A stretch of DNA of 64,000 nt from Duganella rivi. Its GTDB lineage: Bacteria; Pseudomonadota; Gammaproteobacteria; Burkholderiales; Burkholderiaceae_D. Position numbers and translations under genes: made by a program. The stretch spans positions 372,001 through 436,000 of the forward strand of contig NZ_WWCK01000007.1 of the NCBI RefSeq assembly GCF_009857435.1, written 5' to 3'. Under the pieces are notes generated by a model. The model was not told the origin of the DNA. It saw nothing but the letters and a program-made list of their open reading frames with translations, and made no database searches. Below are positions 8,543 through 17,975 of the stretch, in pieces; within the stretch, counting starts at the first letter, position 1; each line of letters begins with the position of its first letter.

Positions 8543-8920
8543 GTGGAAACTCAAAAAATCGCTATCGTTGGACTGGGACGTATCGGCTCGGCTTTCTTGC
8601 GCAATATGCTGGCGCGCCGCGGACGCGGGGTCGAGCTGGTGGGCGTGGCGGAAACCGGCGACACGCCGGGCCGCCAGCAGGCGCTGGACGCCGGCCTGAA
8701 TATCACTTCGCTGGATGAGATTATCGCGCTGGGCAACGGCGTCGATATCTTGTTCGACCTCACCGGCATTGCCGCCGTGCGCAGGGAAATCCGCGAGAAG
8801 CTGATGGCGCAGGGGAATCATCACACGGTGGTGGCGTCCGAGACCATTGCCCGCCTGATCTGGGCGCTTACCTCCGATGATGATTTGCCGGTGATTGCAG
8901 GGCGCAGCACCGGCTATTGA
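8543..8920 (+). CDS. stand-alone Rossmann-fold NAD(P)-binding protein
   Basis: GTG start at 8543 behind a GGGGG stretch gives 125 aa: VETQKIAIVGLGRIGSAFLR and onward. GLGRIG is a clear GxGxxG dinucleotide-binding loop, and the rest resembles the NAD-binding half of oxidoreductases such as homoserine or acetaldehyde dehydrogenases (VDILFDLTGIAAVRREI, VVASETIA). No catalytic domain follows: the stop comes four bases before the end of the convergent lipoprotein gene. It may be a genuine single-domain redox sensor or binding protein, or the 5' part of a truncated dehydrogenase. Confidence 0.6.
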   Translation: METQKIAIVGLGRIGSAFLRNMLARRGRGVELVGVAETGDTPGRQQALDAGLNITSLDEIIALGNGVDILFDLTGIAAVRREIREKLMAQGNHHTVVASETIARLIWALTSDDDLPVIAGRSTGY

Positions 8921-8924
8921 AGCG

Positions 8925-11561
8925 TCAAGGGCCGATCGGCAGGAAGGTCACCACGCCATCGTCGGTGATGGCGGTCATCATCCAGCCCTCGCCCGACAGC
9001 ACCATCTGGCGCGGCAGCAATTGCTTGCCGGTGGTGCTCAGCTTGTATTGCTGAAGGACGCGGGCGCCGGTGCTGTCGTACATATAAATATCGTTGTTGG
9101 TGGACTTGGCCGCGCCGCCGCAGAAGATGCGGCCGTCCTGCGCCACCTTGATATTGTTCGGCGCCGCGTCGCCGATCGCCAGGTAGCCAAGGATGCCGAG
9201 GTCGGTCGCATTCATCACCACGCACGATTTCGGTGTTGCCGCTGCGCTGTAGACGCGCATGTTTTTGAGATTATCATCAGGCTCGCTGGTGCCGGTTACC
9301 CACAGATCCTGTCCTTGCGTACTGGGGCTGTTATGGCTGGCCGGCGTCTGTTTGGCGGCAAACAGGGTGCCGCCGCTGAGGGCGGCGTAATCGACGCTGA
9401 CGCTGGTGTGCTGCACGGTGCCGCTGGCTTCGCCTTGCTGCACCACGCGCTTGCCATCGCTGCTGGCTGCCAGTGCGCCGCCGCTGGTCAGTGGCAGTAC
9501 GCCGATGCGCTGGAAGGTCGAGGTCAGGAACAGCTGGCCATCGCTAAGCAGCAGCATTTCCACGCCGTTCGGGCGGATCAGCTTGACGCGGGTGGCCTGG
9601 GTGCCGGGCGCCGCCAGTATCAGCTGCTTGCTGATGCTGCGGGTGGCGAGGTTGACTGCGGTCAGGCGGGCGTTATCGATATCGACCACGTACAGCGTGT
9701 CGCCGTTCGGCGTGACCGCCATATCGCCGAGGTGGGCCGAGAAGCCGGTGATGCTGGCTTCCTTGGCGCCGGTGAAGACGTTGTAGACGTCGATCACGGC
9801 GCCGCCGTTGTGCAGGTAGGCATACGGGCGGGCCGGGTCGGCCGCCACGTTGGTGTATGGCAGGCTGGCCTTGACCTGGGCCGACGGTGCGGCCGAGCCC
9901 TTCCACAGCGCCACGCGGATCACTTCCGGCGCACTGGCGTCCGGGTCGGAGGCGCTGACGGTGATGGTGGCGGTGTTGACGGTGTCGCTCAGCAGCTGGC
10001 TCGGGTCGGCGGTCAGGATCAGCTTGTCGTTGCTGACGCCTACCACCAGCCACGACTGGTCGCTGCTGGCTGTCATGCCGCCGAAGCTGCTGGCCCCGTA
10101 GTTGTCGCTGACGGTAATGGTACGGGTCAGGCGGCTCCAGCCCGGCATGCTGACGAAAGCGACGGCGGTTTCGGCTGGGATCAGCTTGTGCTGGTCTTTA
10201 TTCAGCGACACCAGCACGGCGTTGCTGATGACGTCACCGTTGACTTTGGCCGTGGCCGTGATGAGGGCCGGGGTAATGCCGGTCAAGGCATTGGCTGGCT
10301 TGGCCTTGAAGGTGACGGTGGCGCCGGCTGCGTTGACGGTGCCGGCGGTGGCGGTCACGGTGGCCCAGCCCGGCACGCCAGTGAGTTGCCATGGCCAGTT
10401 GATGGTGCCGGTGTTCAAGCCCAGCGTGAAATTCTGTCCGGCGCTGAAGGAGCGTCCCAGCGTGCCGCCCAGCGTGACGCTGGTCAGCGAGGTGGACAAG
10501 GTGGCCGGGCTCAGGTTGAGCGTCACCGGCAGGCTGCGCACCGGCAGGCCTTGCGGCGTGATGGTGATATTGCCTCGGTAGGTGCCGCTGGCCAGCGTGC
10601 CGATGGTCGAGTCGACGGTCAGCACGGTGGTGGCCGGGGTCGCGCCGGCGGGGGGCGAGACGGCCAGCCATGGCGCGTCGCTACTGGCGGTCCAGTTGGT
10701 CGTGATCTTGTTGTCGGTGTCGAGGCTGACGATCTGGGTGGGAATAGCGGCGCCGTTGATGGCGTTGAAGGTCACGCTATTGTTGCCCAAGACCAGGCCG
10801 GGCGGCAGCACCGTCAGCGCCACCGGCAGCGTCACGACCTGGTTGTCGTTGGAGCTGATGGTCAGGTTGGTGCTGTACTGTCCTTGCGCCAGGCCGGTGG
10901 CGTCGTAGCTGACCGACAGGCTGCTGTCGCCAGTGCCGCTGGTGGCGCTGAGCTTGAGCCAGGCCGCGCCGCCGTTGCTGGCAGTCCAACTGCGGCCGGT
11001 GGCGCCGATGGCCACCGTGACGGCGGCCGGTGCGGCGCCGCCCGCCTGGGCGCTGGCCGTTAGCGGCATGGCTGGCACCGCCGTGAATGGATTGGCGCCG
11101 GCCGGCGCCACGGTAATGTCGTACGGCAGGGCTACCGGCGAGCCGGGGAACTGGCTGGCGCAGGCGCTGTCGCGGCACAGGCGCACGCTGAAGCTGCCCT
11201 TGTAGTTGTTGGCGGCCAAGGTTGGCGAAGTCAGCAAGACGGCGTGGTACTGGCTGTCGCTGTCGCGCACCACGCTCGAGCCAGGGAGGATGACGCCGTT
11301 GGTGTCGGCCACGCTGGCAAACACGGTAGCACCGCTGAAGTCGCTTGGGCGGGCCACGGCGGCCATCACGTTGATGGTCAGCGAGGTGCCGGCATTGGCG
11401 GTGGCGGTGACGGTAGCCGGGCTGAAGGTGAGGGCGGGACTGGCAGGCGGCGCGGTGGTGCCGCCGCCACTGCCGCCACCGCCACCACCGCCGCCGCAAC
11501 CGGCTAACAATGCGGCAATGAATAAGGGGACGGCGGCGTGGGCGGGCCAGAGTCTCAGCAT
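8925..11561 (-). CDS. large lipoprotein with Ig-like (BACON-type) repeats and a propeller-like end
   Basis: An 878-aa protein with a lipobox (LLAGC, Cys ~22), a Gly/Ser-rich linker, then four or five beta-rich repeats of ~85-95 residues. The second and third share WTASNGGAAWLKLSATSG / WTASSDAPWLAVSPPAG, typical of BACON-type Ig-like domains. The last ~270 residues contain short repeating units (LYVVDIDNARLTAVNLATRS) resembling a YVTN-type propeller. Expected location is the outer membrane or cell surface; BACON domains are often tied to carbohydrate or mucin binding, but no ligand can be inferred here. It is the only gene on its transcript as far as can be seen. Confidence 0.78.
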   Translation of the reverse strand: MLRLWPAHAAVPLFIAALLAGCGGGGGGGGSGGGTTAPPASPALTFSPATVTATANAGTSLTINVMAAVARPSDFSGATVFASVADTNGVILPGSSVVRDSDSQYHAVLLTSPTLAANNYKGSFSVRLCRDSACASQFPGSPVALPYDITVAPAGANPFTAVPAMPLTASAQAGGAAPAAVTVAIGATGRSWTASNGGAAWLKLSATSGTGDSSLSVSYDATGLAQGQYSTNLTISSNDNQVVTLPVALTVLPPGLVLGNNSVTFNAINGAAIPTQIVSLDTDNKITTNWTASSDAPWLAVSPPAGATPATTVLTVDSTIGTLASGTYRGNITITPQGLPVRSLPVTLNLSPATLSTSLTSVTLGGTLGRSFSAGQNFTLGLNTGTINWPWQLTGVPGWATVTATAGTVNAAGATVTFKAKPANALTGITPALITATAKVNGDVISNAVLVSLNKDQHKLIPAETAVAFVSMPGWSRLTRTITVSDNYGASSFGGMTASSDQSWLVVGVSNDKLILTADPSQLLSDTVNTATITVSASDPDASAPEVIRVALWKGSAAPSAQVKASLPYTNVAADPARPYAYLHNGGAVIDVYNVFTGAKEASITGFSAHLGDMAVTPNGDTLYVVDIDNARLTAVNLATRSISKQLILAAPGTQATRVKLIRPNGVEMLLLSDGQLFLTSTFQRIGVLPLTSGGALAASSDGKRVVQQGEASGTVQHTSVSVDYAALSGGTLFAAKQTPASHNSPSTQGQDLWVTGTSEPDDNLKNMRVYSAAATPKSCVVMNATDLGILGYLAIGDAAPNNIKVAQDGRIFCGGAAKSTNNDIYMYDSTGARVLQQYKLSTTGKQLLPRQMVLSGEGWMMTAITDDGVVTFLPIGP

Positions 11562-11675
11562 GACGGAATCCTTGTGGTATGCAGCTACAGAAGGTGCAGC
11601 TTAATTTACTTGCAATTGTTGCGTGTCCGCAACTAGGTGTCAAGCTTAAGCCAGTTTCAGCATACCACCGGATTG

Positions 11676-12878
11676 TTACTGTTTTGTGCGCGACTGGGCC
11701 TCGTATGCACGGATACGGTCGAGTTTGGCTGCATACAGGTCGTGGTCGCCGCGGGTGGTGCTGTTGTTGACGGCCAGCGCCATGTGCTTGTCGGCCGCGC
11801 GCAGATTGCCCAACTGATAGTTGGCGACTGCCAGCCAGAAGTGGAATTCGTGGTAATCGGGCACCCGCTCCAGTTCGCGCTCAAACAGCGTGCGCGCACG
11901 CGCATAGTCGCCCAGCTTCATGGCTTCCTGGCCCTGGTGGAAGAAGTGGAACGGCGGGTACGGTTCCAGCTGGGCCAGCCGGGCGCGCAGCACGGCCGCT
12001 TCGTCCAGCTTGTTCTCGGCTTCCAGCGTTTGCGCCAGGTTGGCCAGGAAGATGGTGTTGTCGGGCGCTTGCGAGTGGGCGTAGCGCAGCGCCTGCTCGG
12101 CCGCGTCCTGGTTGCCGTGGTGCTGGTAGATCACGCCCAGGGTGTTGTAGGCGTTCAGGAACAGCGGGTCGACCTCGGCGGCCTTGCGCGCGGCCCAGTA
12201 GGCATCATCGACGTGGCCGGTGGACAGCAGCTCGGCCGCGCGGTTGTTGAGGAACATGGCAATGATGGTGGTTTCGGACAGCGGCCGCGCTGCTTCGCGG
12301 GCCTTGGGCGGCACCGGGATGAAGTCTACCGTCAGCGAGTTGGCGGTATCGGCGGCGTAGGTCATGTAGGGATTGCTGCGCTCGCTGCGCGGCCGGCCCA
12401 GCGCCAGGTTGACGTGGTTGCTGGCGAAATAGAGGTTGCCGGAGCGGCTCCACACCTCGTCGACCTCGATTTGCTGGAATTGCACCGGCAAGCTGAGCTC
12501 GCGCGCGAGGGCGGCCGTCATGATGGCCAGCGACAGGCAGTTGCCGGCGCGCGCCTCAAAGGTCTGGGCGGCGTTGCGGGTGGTGGCGGAATCGTATTCG
12601 AGTTGCAGCTTGTCGCGCCGGTACAGCGCGTCAAACAGCATGCGGCGCACGTCCTTGCCGGGGCCGGGCGTGCCAAGCTCGTGCTGCACGTACTCGCGCA
12701 TGGCCGGCGTGGTGGCGAACACGTGGCTGGTGTCGATCGGCGCGCCAGGCGGCTGGAACAGCTGGTCGTGGAATAGCTGGAGCCGGGGGGCTTGTACTAC
12801 CACCGGCTTGCTGGCGCAGCCGCCGAGGAATGCAGCAGCGCCTAGCACCGTGCACATGATGCGGGCCCATGATGTCAT
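11676..12878 (-). CDS. TPR-repeat lipoprotein
   Basis: A 400-aa protein starting MTSWARIMCTVLGAAAFLGG, with a lipobox ending at Cys ~21 (FLGGC). The middle (~115-165) has a transglutaminase-like stretch (ARAGNCLSLAIMTAALARELSLPVQFQQIE) common in such exported proteins. The C-terminal half contains tetratricopeptide repeats (NAYNTLGVIYQHHGNQDAAEQALRYA and similar). This suggests a periplasmic or outer-membrane scaffold. The start at 12878 has a GGGAGA ribosome site. No functional partner is obvious from the neighbours. Confidence 0.8.
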   Translation of the reverse strand: MTSWARIMCTVLGAAAFLGGCASKPVVVQAPRLQLFHDQLFQPPGAPIDTSHVFATTPAMREYVQHELGTPGPGKDVRRMLFDALYRRDKLQLEYDSATTRNAAQTFEARAGNCLSLAIMTAALARELSLPVQFQQIEVDEVWSRSGNLYFASNHVNLALGRPRSERSNPYMTYAADTANSLTVDFIPVPPKAREAARPLSETTIIAMFLNNRAAELLSTGHVDDAYWAARKAAEVDPLFLNAYNTLGVIYQHHGNQDAAEQALRYAHSQAPDNTIFLANLAQTLEAENKLDEAAVLRARLAQLEPYPPFHFFHQGQEAMKLGDYARARTLFERELERVPDYHEFHFWLAVANYQLGNLRAADKHMALAVNNSTTRGDHDLYAAKLDRIRAYEAQSRTKQ

Positions 12879-12997
12879 GACGTGTCTCCCTTTGCTGCGG
12901 AGCACAAGGCCTGCACCGCACCAGGCGGCGGGATCTGCGTCCCGCGTTCAGGAAAGTATCCTCGGCTCGCGGGAGACTGTCAAACAGGAAATCGCTT

Positions 12998-14185
12998 TCA
13001 GGCCAATGGGTCTTCCGAGACCGAAATATCGGTCACACCGAGGCTGGCCAGGGCGTCGGCCAGGTCTTCCAATGCGAGCTCGAGGTCGGCTGCCGGGTCA
13101 TGCGGCTTGGCGGCCGAGGCGATCACCGCGCCGCCGTGCGACAGTTCGACCAGCAGCACCGGCTCGTCGTCGTCCTCGGACGGCGCGATCACCGCTTGCA
13201 GCTGGGCCGGGTCGTGGCCTTCCAGGGCCTGGTTCAGTTTGGACAGCAGATGCAGCATGTCGTACTCGGACTGGGCCTGCGCGCGGGCGCCGAAGAACAA
13301 GTCCTGGTACAGGAAGTTCAGGGTCAGTGCCGGCGTGGCGCCGCGCGCGCGGCCGAGGCAGCGCGCTACCAGCGGCGCGTATTGTTCCGTCCACTTTTGA
13401 TAGGCCTCGGCGCGCTTGGCGAAGTAGGCGTCGGCCGCTTTTTCGCTGGCCGGCACTTTGTAGAACGGGTCGTCGGCGCGCTTGAGGGCAAAGCCGAGCA
13501 GGTAGCGCAGTTCGACCGCACTGTCTTCCGGGCCGAAGGCGGTGGCCGACCAGCCGTGTTTCATGCTGCGCTCCAGCGCTGGCGCGGCGGCGATTTTTTT
13601 CTCGGTCAGCGAGTGCGCCGCTTCGCGCAGCATGGCGTGCAGCTGGCCGTAGCTGATGCGTTCAATTTCGCTGGCGTCGTAGGCGTGGCTGACCAGCACC
13701 ACCTTGGCCTTGGCGCTTTCCAGGCCGGCATCGGTGAAGCTGTTCAGCAGGGCCTCGTAGGCTTCGGCGTCCTGGAAATCGGCCGCTGGATCGAGGCCGC
13801 CCTGGCTGTGCACGAATACCGGAATCGCAAACGCGTCGATTTCCATTTCCGGCGCGTCTACACGGCGCAGCAGCAGGTTGGCCGCGCCTTCCTCGATGGC
13901 GCTGCGCAGGTAGCGGTAGCCGTCGAGCGATTCTTCGCGCGCCAGTTCGACCGCGCCGTACAGCACTTCATCCTTGCCTTGGGCCAGCAGGCGGCGCAGC
14001 AGGCGCTGGAAGTCGACGTGTTTTTGCGCCAGTTCCTCGCGCGTGCTGGCGGCAACGATGTCGGCGCCGGCCGATTCGTCGGCCAGTTCCAGCGCCAGCG
14101 TGAACAGCTCCTGGGTGTTTTGTTCGTCTTTGACTTCGGGCGAGTTGGCGGATTTGCGCGCGACTGGGCGCTTATTTTTCGGCAT
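12998..14185 (-). CDS. DUF2863 family protein
   Basis: A 395-aa cytoplasmic protein with no signal or membrane segment. It matches the betaproteobacterial DUF2863 family as I know it, including the basic Lys/Arg-rich start MPKNKRPVARKSANS and the PVFVHSQGGLDP region; the function is unknown. It lies six bases downstream of the HDOD-protein gene on the same strand, so the two are likely co-transcribed, a pairing that may be informative. Confidence 0.8.
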   Translation of the reverse strand: MPKNKRPVARKSANSPEVKDEQNTQELFTLALELADESAGADIVAASTREELAQKHVDFQRLLRRLLAQGKDEVLYGAVELAREESLDGYRYLRSAIEEGAANLLLRRVDAPEMEIDAFAIPVFVHSQGGLDPAADFQDAEAYEALLNSFTDAGLESAKAKVVLVSHAYDASEIERISYGQLHAMLREAAHSLTEKKIAAAPALERSMKHGWSATAFGPEDSAVELRYLLGFALKRADDPFYKVPASEKAADAYFAKRAEAYQKWTEQYAPLVARCLGRARGATPALTLNFLYQDLFFGARAQAQSEYDMLHLLSKLNQALEGHDPAQLQAVIAPSEDDDEPVLLVELSHGGAVIASAAKPHDPAADLELALEDLADALASLGVTDISVSEDPLA

Positions 14186-14190
14186 GCTTC

Positions 14191-15057
14191 TTATCGTTCG
14201 GTGTGGAAGGTTTCGTTGAGTTCTTCGAGCAGGTCTTCGGTCTCGTCTTCAGTGAGGCCGAGATGGCGGCAGGCAGCGTCGCCGCCCTTGTCCCATTCGT
14301 AGGAGGTGTTGCGGCCTTGCAGGCGCTGGATGCCTTTTTCGGCCAATACCGATAGCGCTACCAGCGAGCGGATGGCGTCGTCGGTGGACGGGTCGTCCAG
14401 CACACGGTAGTCGTGGTGCAGCAGGATGGCCCACGAGACGTCCGGCGACAAGCCCCAGTTGCGCGCCAGCAGGCAGCCGATGGCGGCGTGGTTGGTGCTG
14501 TAGCGCTGGTCTTCGATGGCGGTGAAGAGGTTGTCGGCGTCGTTGCAGGCGAGGTCGTAGGTGTCGGCGTAGTCGGCAAAGCGGTTCATCAGCAGCGGTA
14601 CGCCGATGTCGCAGAACAGGCCGAAGGTGTGGGCAATGTCGGGCGGGGCGATGCGCAGCTTGCGCGAGGTGAACACCAGCGCCTGGGCGCGGCGCGCCGA
14701 GATTTCCCAGAAAGCGTTAAGGTCGGTTTCCTTGCCTTCGATCGCCTGGCGCGCCAGCAGGCCGGTCAGCAGCGCCGCGCACTGGTTGATGCCGAGGAAG
14801 TTGATCGCCTGCTCGACCGACTTGGCCTTGCGCGCGGCGCCGAAGAACGGCGAGTTGGCCAGCTTGAGCAGGGCGCCGGACATGCCGACGTCGTTGCCGA
14901 TGATGCGGGCGATATTGCGCGGCGACGGATCTTCCTTGGCCAGTTCGCGCTGCAAGTCGACGAGCAGGCTAGGCCGCGGCGGAATACGGATGGAACGCAT
15001 CAAGGCGTCTTCCACCGCATTTTCGGTTGGCAAGGCTGGGGCAGCTACTGTCGTCAT
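14191..15057 (-). CDS. HDOD domain protein
   Basis: A 288-aa protein with an HDOD domain at ~20-215: RSIRIPPRPSLLVDLQRELA, then DVGMSGALLKLANSPFFGAA and AINFLGINQCAALLTGLLAR. HDOD domains are catalytically inactive relatives of HD phosphohydrolases found in signalling proteins linked to motility, DNA repair or cyclic-di-GMP networks. It is first in a probable operon with the DUF2863 gene and is divergent from the alkylation-repair glycosylase gene with a ~160-bp promoter region between them. Confidence 0.85.
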   Translation of the reverse strand: MTTVAAPALPTENAVEDALMRSIRIPPRPSLLVDLQRELAKEDPSPRNIARIIGNDVGMSGALLKLANSPFFGAARKAKSVEQAINFLGINQCAALLTGLLARQAIEGKETDLNAFWEISARRAQALVFTSRKLRIAPPDIAHTFGLFCDIGVPLLMNRFADYADTYDLACNDADNLFTAIEDQRYSTNHAAIGCLLARNWGLSPDVSWAILLHHDYRVLDDPSTDDAIRSLVALSVLAEKGIQRLQGRNTSYEWDKGGDAACRHLGLTEDETEDLLEELNETFHTER

Positions 15058-15219
15058 TATGAATTCGTGGGCAAGGGCAATCGTACCCTCGATTATCGCC
15101 GCTTCCGGCAGGTGATTGCGCGAATTTGTGGCGATTTTCTGCGCAGCGCACCATATTTTGTCGGTTATTGCCGGGATTCGATATTCATTTGTTACGATTT
15201 GGGCGGTTAAAAGAGAGAC

Positions 15220-15798
15220 ATGGTTATGGATCTGGCAGGAATTGATTTTAGCGCGCCCTCGCCCGAGGTGGCGCGCCGGCTAATCGGCGTGACGCTGCTG
15301 GTCGATGGCGTGGGCGGCCGCATCGTCGAAACGGAGGCCTACGACGCGAGCGAGCCGGCGTCGCATTGCTACGCCGGCCTGACCGAGCGCAATTTCTCGA
15401 TGTTCGGGCAGCCGGGGCGCAGCTATGTGTACCGCTCGCACGGGCTGCACTGGTGCTTGAATTTTGTCTGCCGCGAGCCGGATCATGGCGCCGGTGTGCT
15501 GATCCGGGCGCTGGAGCCGCTGGACGATGCGGCGGGGCTGGCGCTGATGCGCGAACGGCGCGGCTTGGACGATGTGCGCTTGCTGTGCTCTGGGCCGGGA
15601 CGGCTGGCGCAGGCGCTGGGTGTGACGCGCGCGCATAACAATCTGCCGCTTGATGCGCCGCCGTTGGTGCTGCTGCCGCGCCGGCGCGAGGTCGAGGTGC
15701 TAGCCGGCATGCGCATCGGCATCTCGAAGGCGGTGGAGCTGCCGTGGCGTTTCGTGGAAGCCGGCTCGCGGTTTTTGAGCAAGCCCCATCGCGGGTGA
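15220..15798 (+). CDS. mpg: 3-methyladenine DNA glycosylase (AAG/MPG family)
   Basis: A 192-aa enzyme that removes alkylated purines from DNA. Typical motifs are visible: [25 protein letters not shown], where VETEAY carries the catalytic Glu; [44 protein letters not shown]; and [13 protein letters not shown]. The start ATG 15220 follows AAGAGAGA; ATG 15226 is equally possible. The last 99 bases are overlapped on the opposite strand by the chemoreceptor gene. Confidence 0.93.
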   Translation: MVMDLAGIDFSAPSPEVARRLIGVTLLVDGVGGRIVETEAYDASEPASHCYAGLTERNFSMFGQPGRSYVYRSHGLHWCLNFVCREPDHGAGVLIRALEPLDDAAGLALMRERRGLDDVRLLCSGPGRLAQALGVTRAHNNLPLDAPPLVLLPRRREVEVLAGMRIGISKAVELPWRFVEAGSRFLSKPHRG

Positions 15799-17343
15799 GG
15801 ATTCCAGTTTGAATACCGACACCGCCTGCGACAGCTGGCCGGCTTGCTCTTGCAGACTGGCCGCAGCGGCGGCGGCCTGTTCGACCAGCGCCGCATTCTG
15901 CTGCGTCACATCGTCCATTTGACCCACCGCTTGATTGACTTCGGCGATGCCTTGCGCCTGTTCGGCGCTGGCGGCGCTGATGCGGGCGATGATGTCGTTC
16001 ACCTGCTGCACGGCGGCGACGATGCCGCCCATGCGCTCGCCCGCTTGCTGCACAGTGGCGCTGCCGCAATCGATGGTGGCGACCGAGGCGGCGATCAAGG
16101 CTTTGATTTCCTTGGCGGCGGCGGCCGAGCGCTGCGCCAGCGTGCGCACTTCCGACGCCACCACCGCAAAGCCGCGTCCCTGTTCGCCAGCGCGCGCCGC
16201 TTCAACGGCGGCGTTGAGCGCGAGGATGTTGGTCTGGAACGAGATACCGTCGATGACGGCGATGATGTCAACGATCTGGCGCGAGCTGGCGCGGATCGAG
16301 GCCATGGTTTGCACCGCGTCTTCCATCGCCGCGCCGCCGTGCTGTGCGAGATCGCTGGCGCCGGCCGCCAGCTGGCAAGCCTGGCGCGCGTTGGCGGCGT
16401 TGGCTTGCACTGCTTGCGTCAGCGAGTTCATGGCGCTGGCGGTTTGTTCCAGCGAGCTGGCCTGGATCTCGGTGCGGTTCGACAGATCGAGATTGCCGGT
16501 GGCGATTTCGCGCGCGGCGACATCAATCGAGTGCACCGCGCCGAGGATGGTGGTCAGCGTGTGCGTGAGGTTGGCCATGGTCTGATCGAGCATGCGCGCG
16601 GTGTCGGCGATTTCATCGCGCCCATGATTGCTGCGGCCTGCGGCAAGGCGGCCTGCGGCCAGCGCGATCACCACGTCGGCGATGGCGCGGATGTCGCGCA
16701 GCATGGCGCCGCGCACCGCCATGGTCACGCCCAGCGACAGCGCAATCGACAGCAGCACCATCACCGCCATGGTGGTGTTGAGGGCGCGGAAGTCGGCCTT
16801 GGCGAGCGCGTGGGCTTGTTCGCTCAGGTGTTTTTCCAGTGCCGACAATTGCGCCAGCTGCTCGTTCAGCAGCAGGAATTGTTTTTCGGCGATGGCCATG
16901 GAGTTGGTGGCGATGCTTTGATCCATCTGCGCCATGTCCATGGTTTGCAGCACCGCCTTGCGGTAGGCGGCTAGCGCTTGCAGCGACAGGGCGACGATCT
17001 TGCGTTCGCTGTCGTCGGCCAGCGCGTCAAGATCGCGCAGCTGGGTGTCGATGGCGGCGTGGCGCTGCTTGATGTCGCGCGACAGCGCATCAAGCCGCGC
17101 TTGAGCGAAGCTGCCGTTGACCCACGCCAGCAGTTGGTAGATGTGGGCGTGGGCGTAGCGCGCTTCGCCGCTCACGTCGGCGGCGATTTTCAGGCGCGCC
17201 GCGCGCACCTGCACCAGGTGTTCGAGCGAGGCGTTCTGGCGCACCATGCCGAGATAGGCCGCGCCGGCGGTGGCAATCAACAACACCAGCACCAGCATGG
17301 GCGCCAGCAGCAGCTTGGGGCCGATACGCAGTTGGTTCAGCAT
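15700..17343 (-). CDS. methyl-accepting chemotaxis protein
   Basis: A 547-aa chemoreceptor. Membrane helix 1 is at ~10-32, a periplasmic helical-bundle-type sensor at ~33-185, helix 2 at ~188-210, then a HAMP-like linker. The cytoplasmic signalling domain has the conserved hairpin tip [20 protein letters not shown] just before [12 protein letters not shown] (~398). Related receptors normally end near SVFKL; here that point is residue ~514 and ~33 further residues (Pro/Arg/His-rich) are translated from DNA antisense to the end of mpg. The upstream Cache-protein gene lies 15 bases away on the same strand. Confidence 0.92.
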   Translation of the reverse strand: MLNQLRIGPKLLLAPMLVLVLLIATAGAAYLGMVRQNASLEHLVQVRAARLKIAADVSGEARYAHAHIYQLLAWVNGSFAQARLDALSRDIKQRHAAIDTQLRDLDALADDSERKIVALSLQALAAYRKAVLQTMDMAQMDQSIATNSMAIAEKQFLLLNEQLAQLSALEKHLSEQAHALAKADFRALNTTMAVMVLLSIALSLGVTMAVRGAMLRDIRAIADVVIALAAGRLAAGRSNHGRDEIADTARMLDQTMANLTHTLTTILGAVHSIDVAAREIATGNLDLSNRTEIQASSLEQTASAMNSLTQAVQANAANARQACQLAAGASDLAQHGGAAMEDAVQTMASIRASSRQIVDIIAVIDGISFQTNILALNAAVEAARAGEQGRGFAVVASEVRTLAQRSAAAAKEIKALIAASVATIDCGSATVQQAGERMGGIVAAVQQVNDIIARISAASAEQAQGIAEVNQAVGQMDDVTQQNAALVEQAAAAAASLQEQAGQLSQAVSVFKLESSPAMGLAQKPRAGFHETPRQLHRLRDADAHAG

Positions 17344-17358
17344 GATGCGCCTCCTCGC

Positions 17359-17805
17359 TTATTTTTTGTAAATGCCGGCTTCCAGCACCACATCGCCGAC
17401 GCGCAAGATGTAGGTGGTCTTGGGTTCGATCTTGCCGGTGGTGGGATTTTTGTATTGGTAGTCGACCCAGCCGTGGCCTTTTTTCGCGGCCAGTTCGATG
17501 ATCTCGCGGCGGTATTTTTTGCCGCTGGCGTCGGGGATGTCGGTCAAGTCCTTGCCGACGATGGACGGGTTGACCGGGTGCGCCAGCACGATGCCGGTCT
17601 TGATGTCGCGGATGTCGACATACAGCGAGCCTTGCAAATACTCGGGATCTTTGTTGGCGATTTTTTTGATGAAGGCATCGAGGCTATTGGCCTTGATGTA
17701 GGCCGCGCCTTTTTCGGCCATGGCGATGGCGTCTTTCTCGGTGGGCTCGTTGGCAAAGGCCGGCACGGCGGCGGCCAGCAGTACAGCGGCGATCAGGGTT
17801 TTCAT
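17359..17805 (-). CDS. periplasmic single-Cache-domain protein
   Basis: A 148-aa protein with a signal peptide (MKTLIAAVLLAAAVPAFANE, cleavage after AFA) and one small Cache-type sensor domain (sCache_2 like): GSLYVDIRDIKTGIVLAHPV, VGKDLTDIPDASG, GWVDYQYKNPTTGKIEPKTT. Such domains usually form the sensory part of chemoreceptors or kinases and bind small organic acids. Here the domain is a separate secreted protein encoded directly ahead of a chemoreceptor, so a binding-protein role for that receptor is plausible (inference). An AAGGAG ribosome site supports the start. Confidence 0.85.
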   Translation of the reverse strand: MKTLIAAVLLAAAVPAFANEPTEKDAIAMAEKGAAYIKANSLDAFIKKIANKDPEYLQGSLYVDIRDIKTGIVLAHPVNPSIVGKDLTDIPDASGKKYRREIIELAAKKGHGWVDYQYKNPTTGKIEPKTTYILRVGDVVLEAGIYKK

Positions 17806-17975
17806 GAGCAGCTCCTTGAGTGAGTGGGCGCTATGAACTGTACGTGGCTCAGGAATTCGGGAATTGCGCTGGCGCAAGCCCTGCAATATTTCCGTTAGTC
17901 AGTTGACGATTGGCAATTTGCTCGCCGGTGCGCGGCCTAGCATGGAGTTTTCTGACCCACTGAAGGAAACCCGTG

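Noticed and set aside
8895-11063. 722-codon plus-strand frame opposite the Ig-like lipoprotein
   Set aside because: Antisense shadow of a repetitive high-GC gene; no recognisable fold. Same reasoning for 58885-61473 (-), 6059-7678 (-) and 34699-36105 (-).
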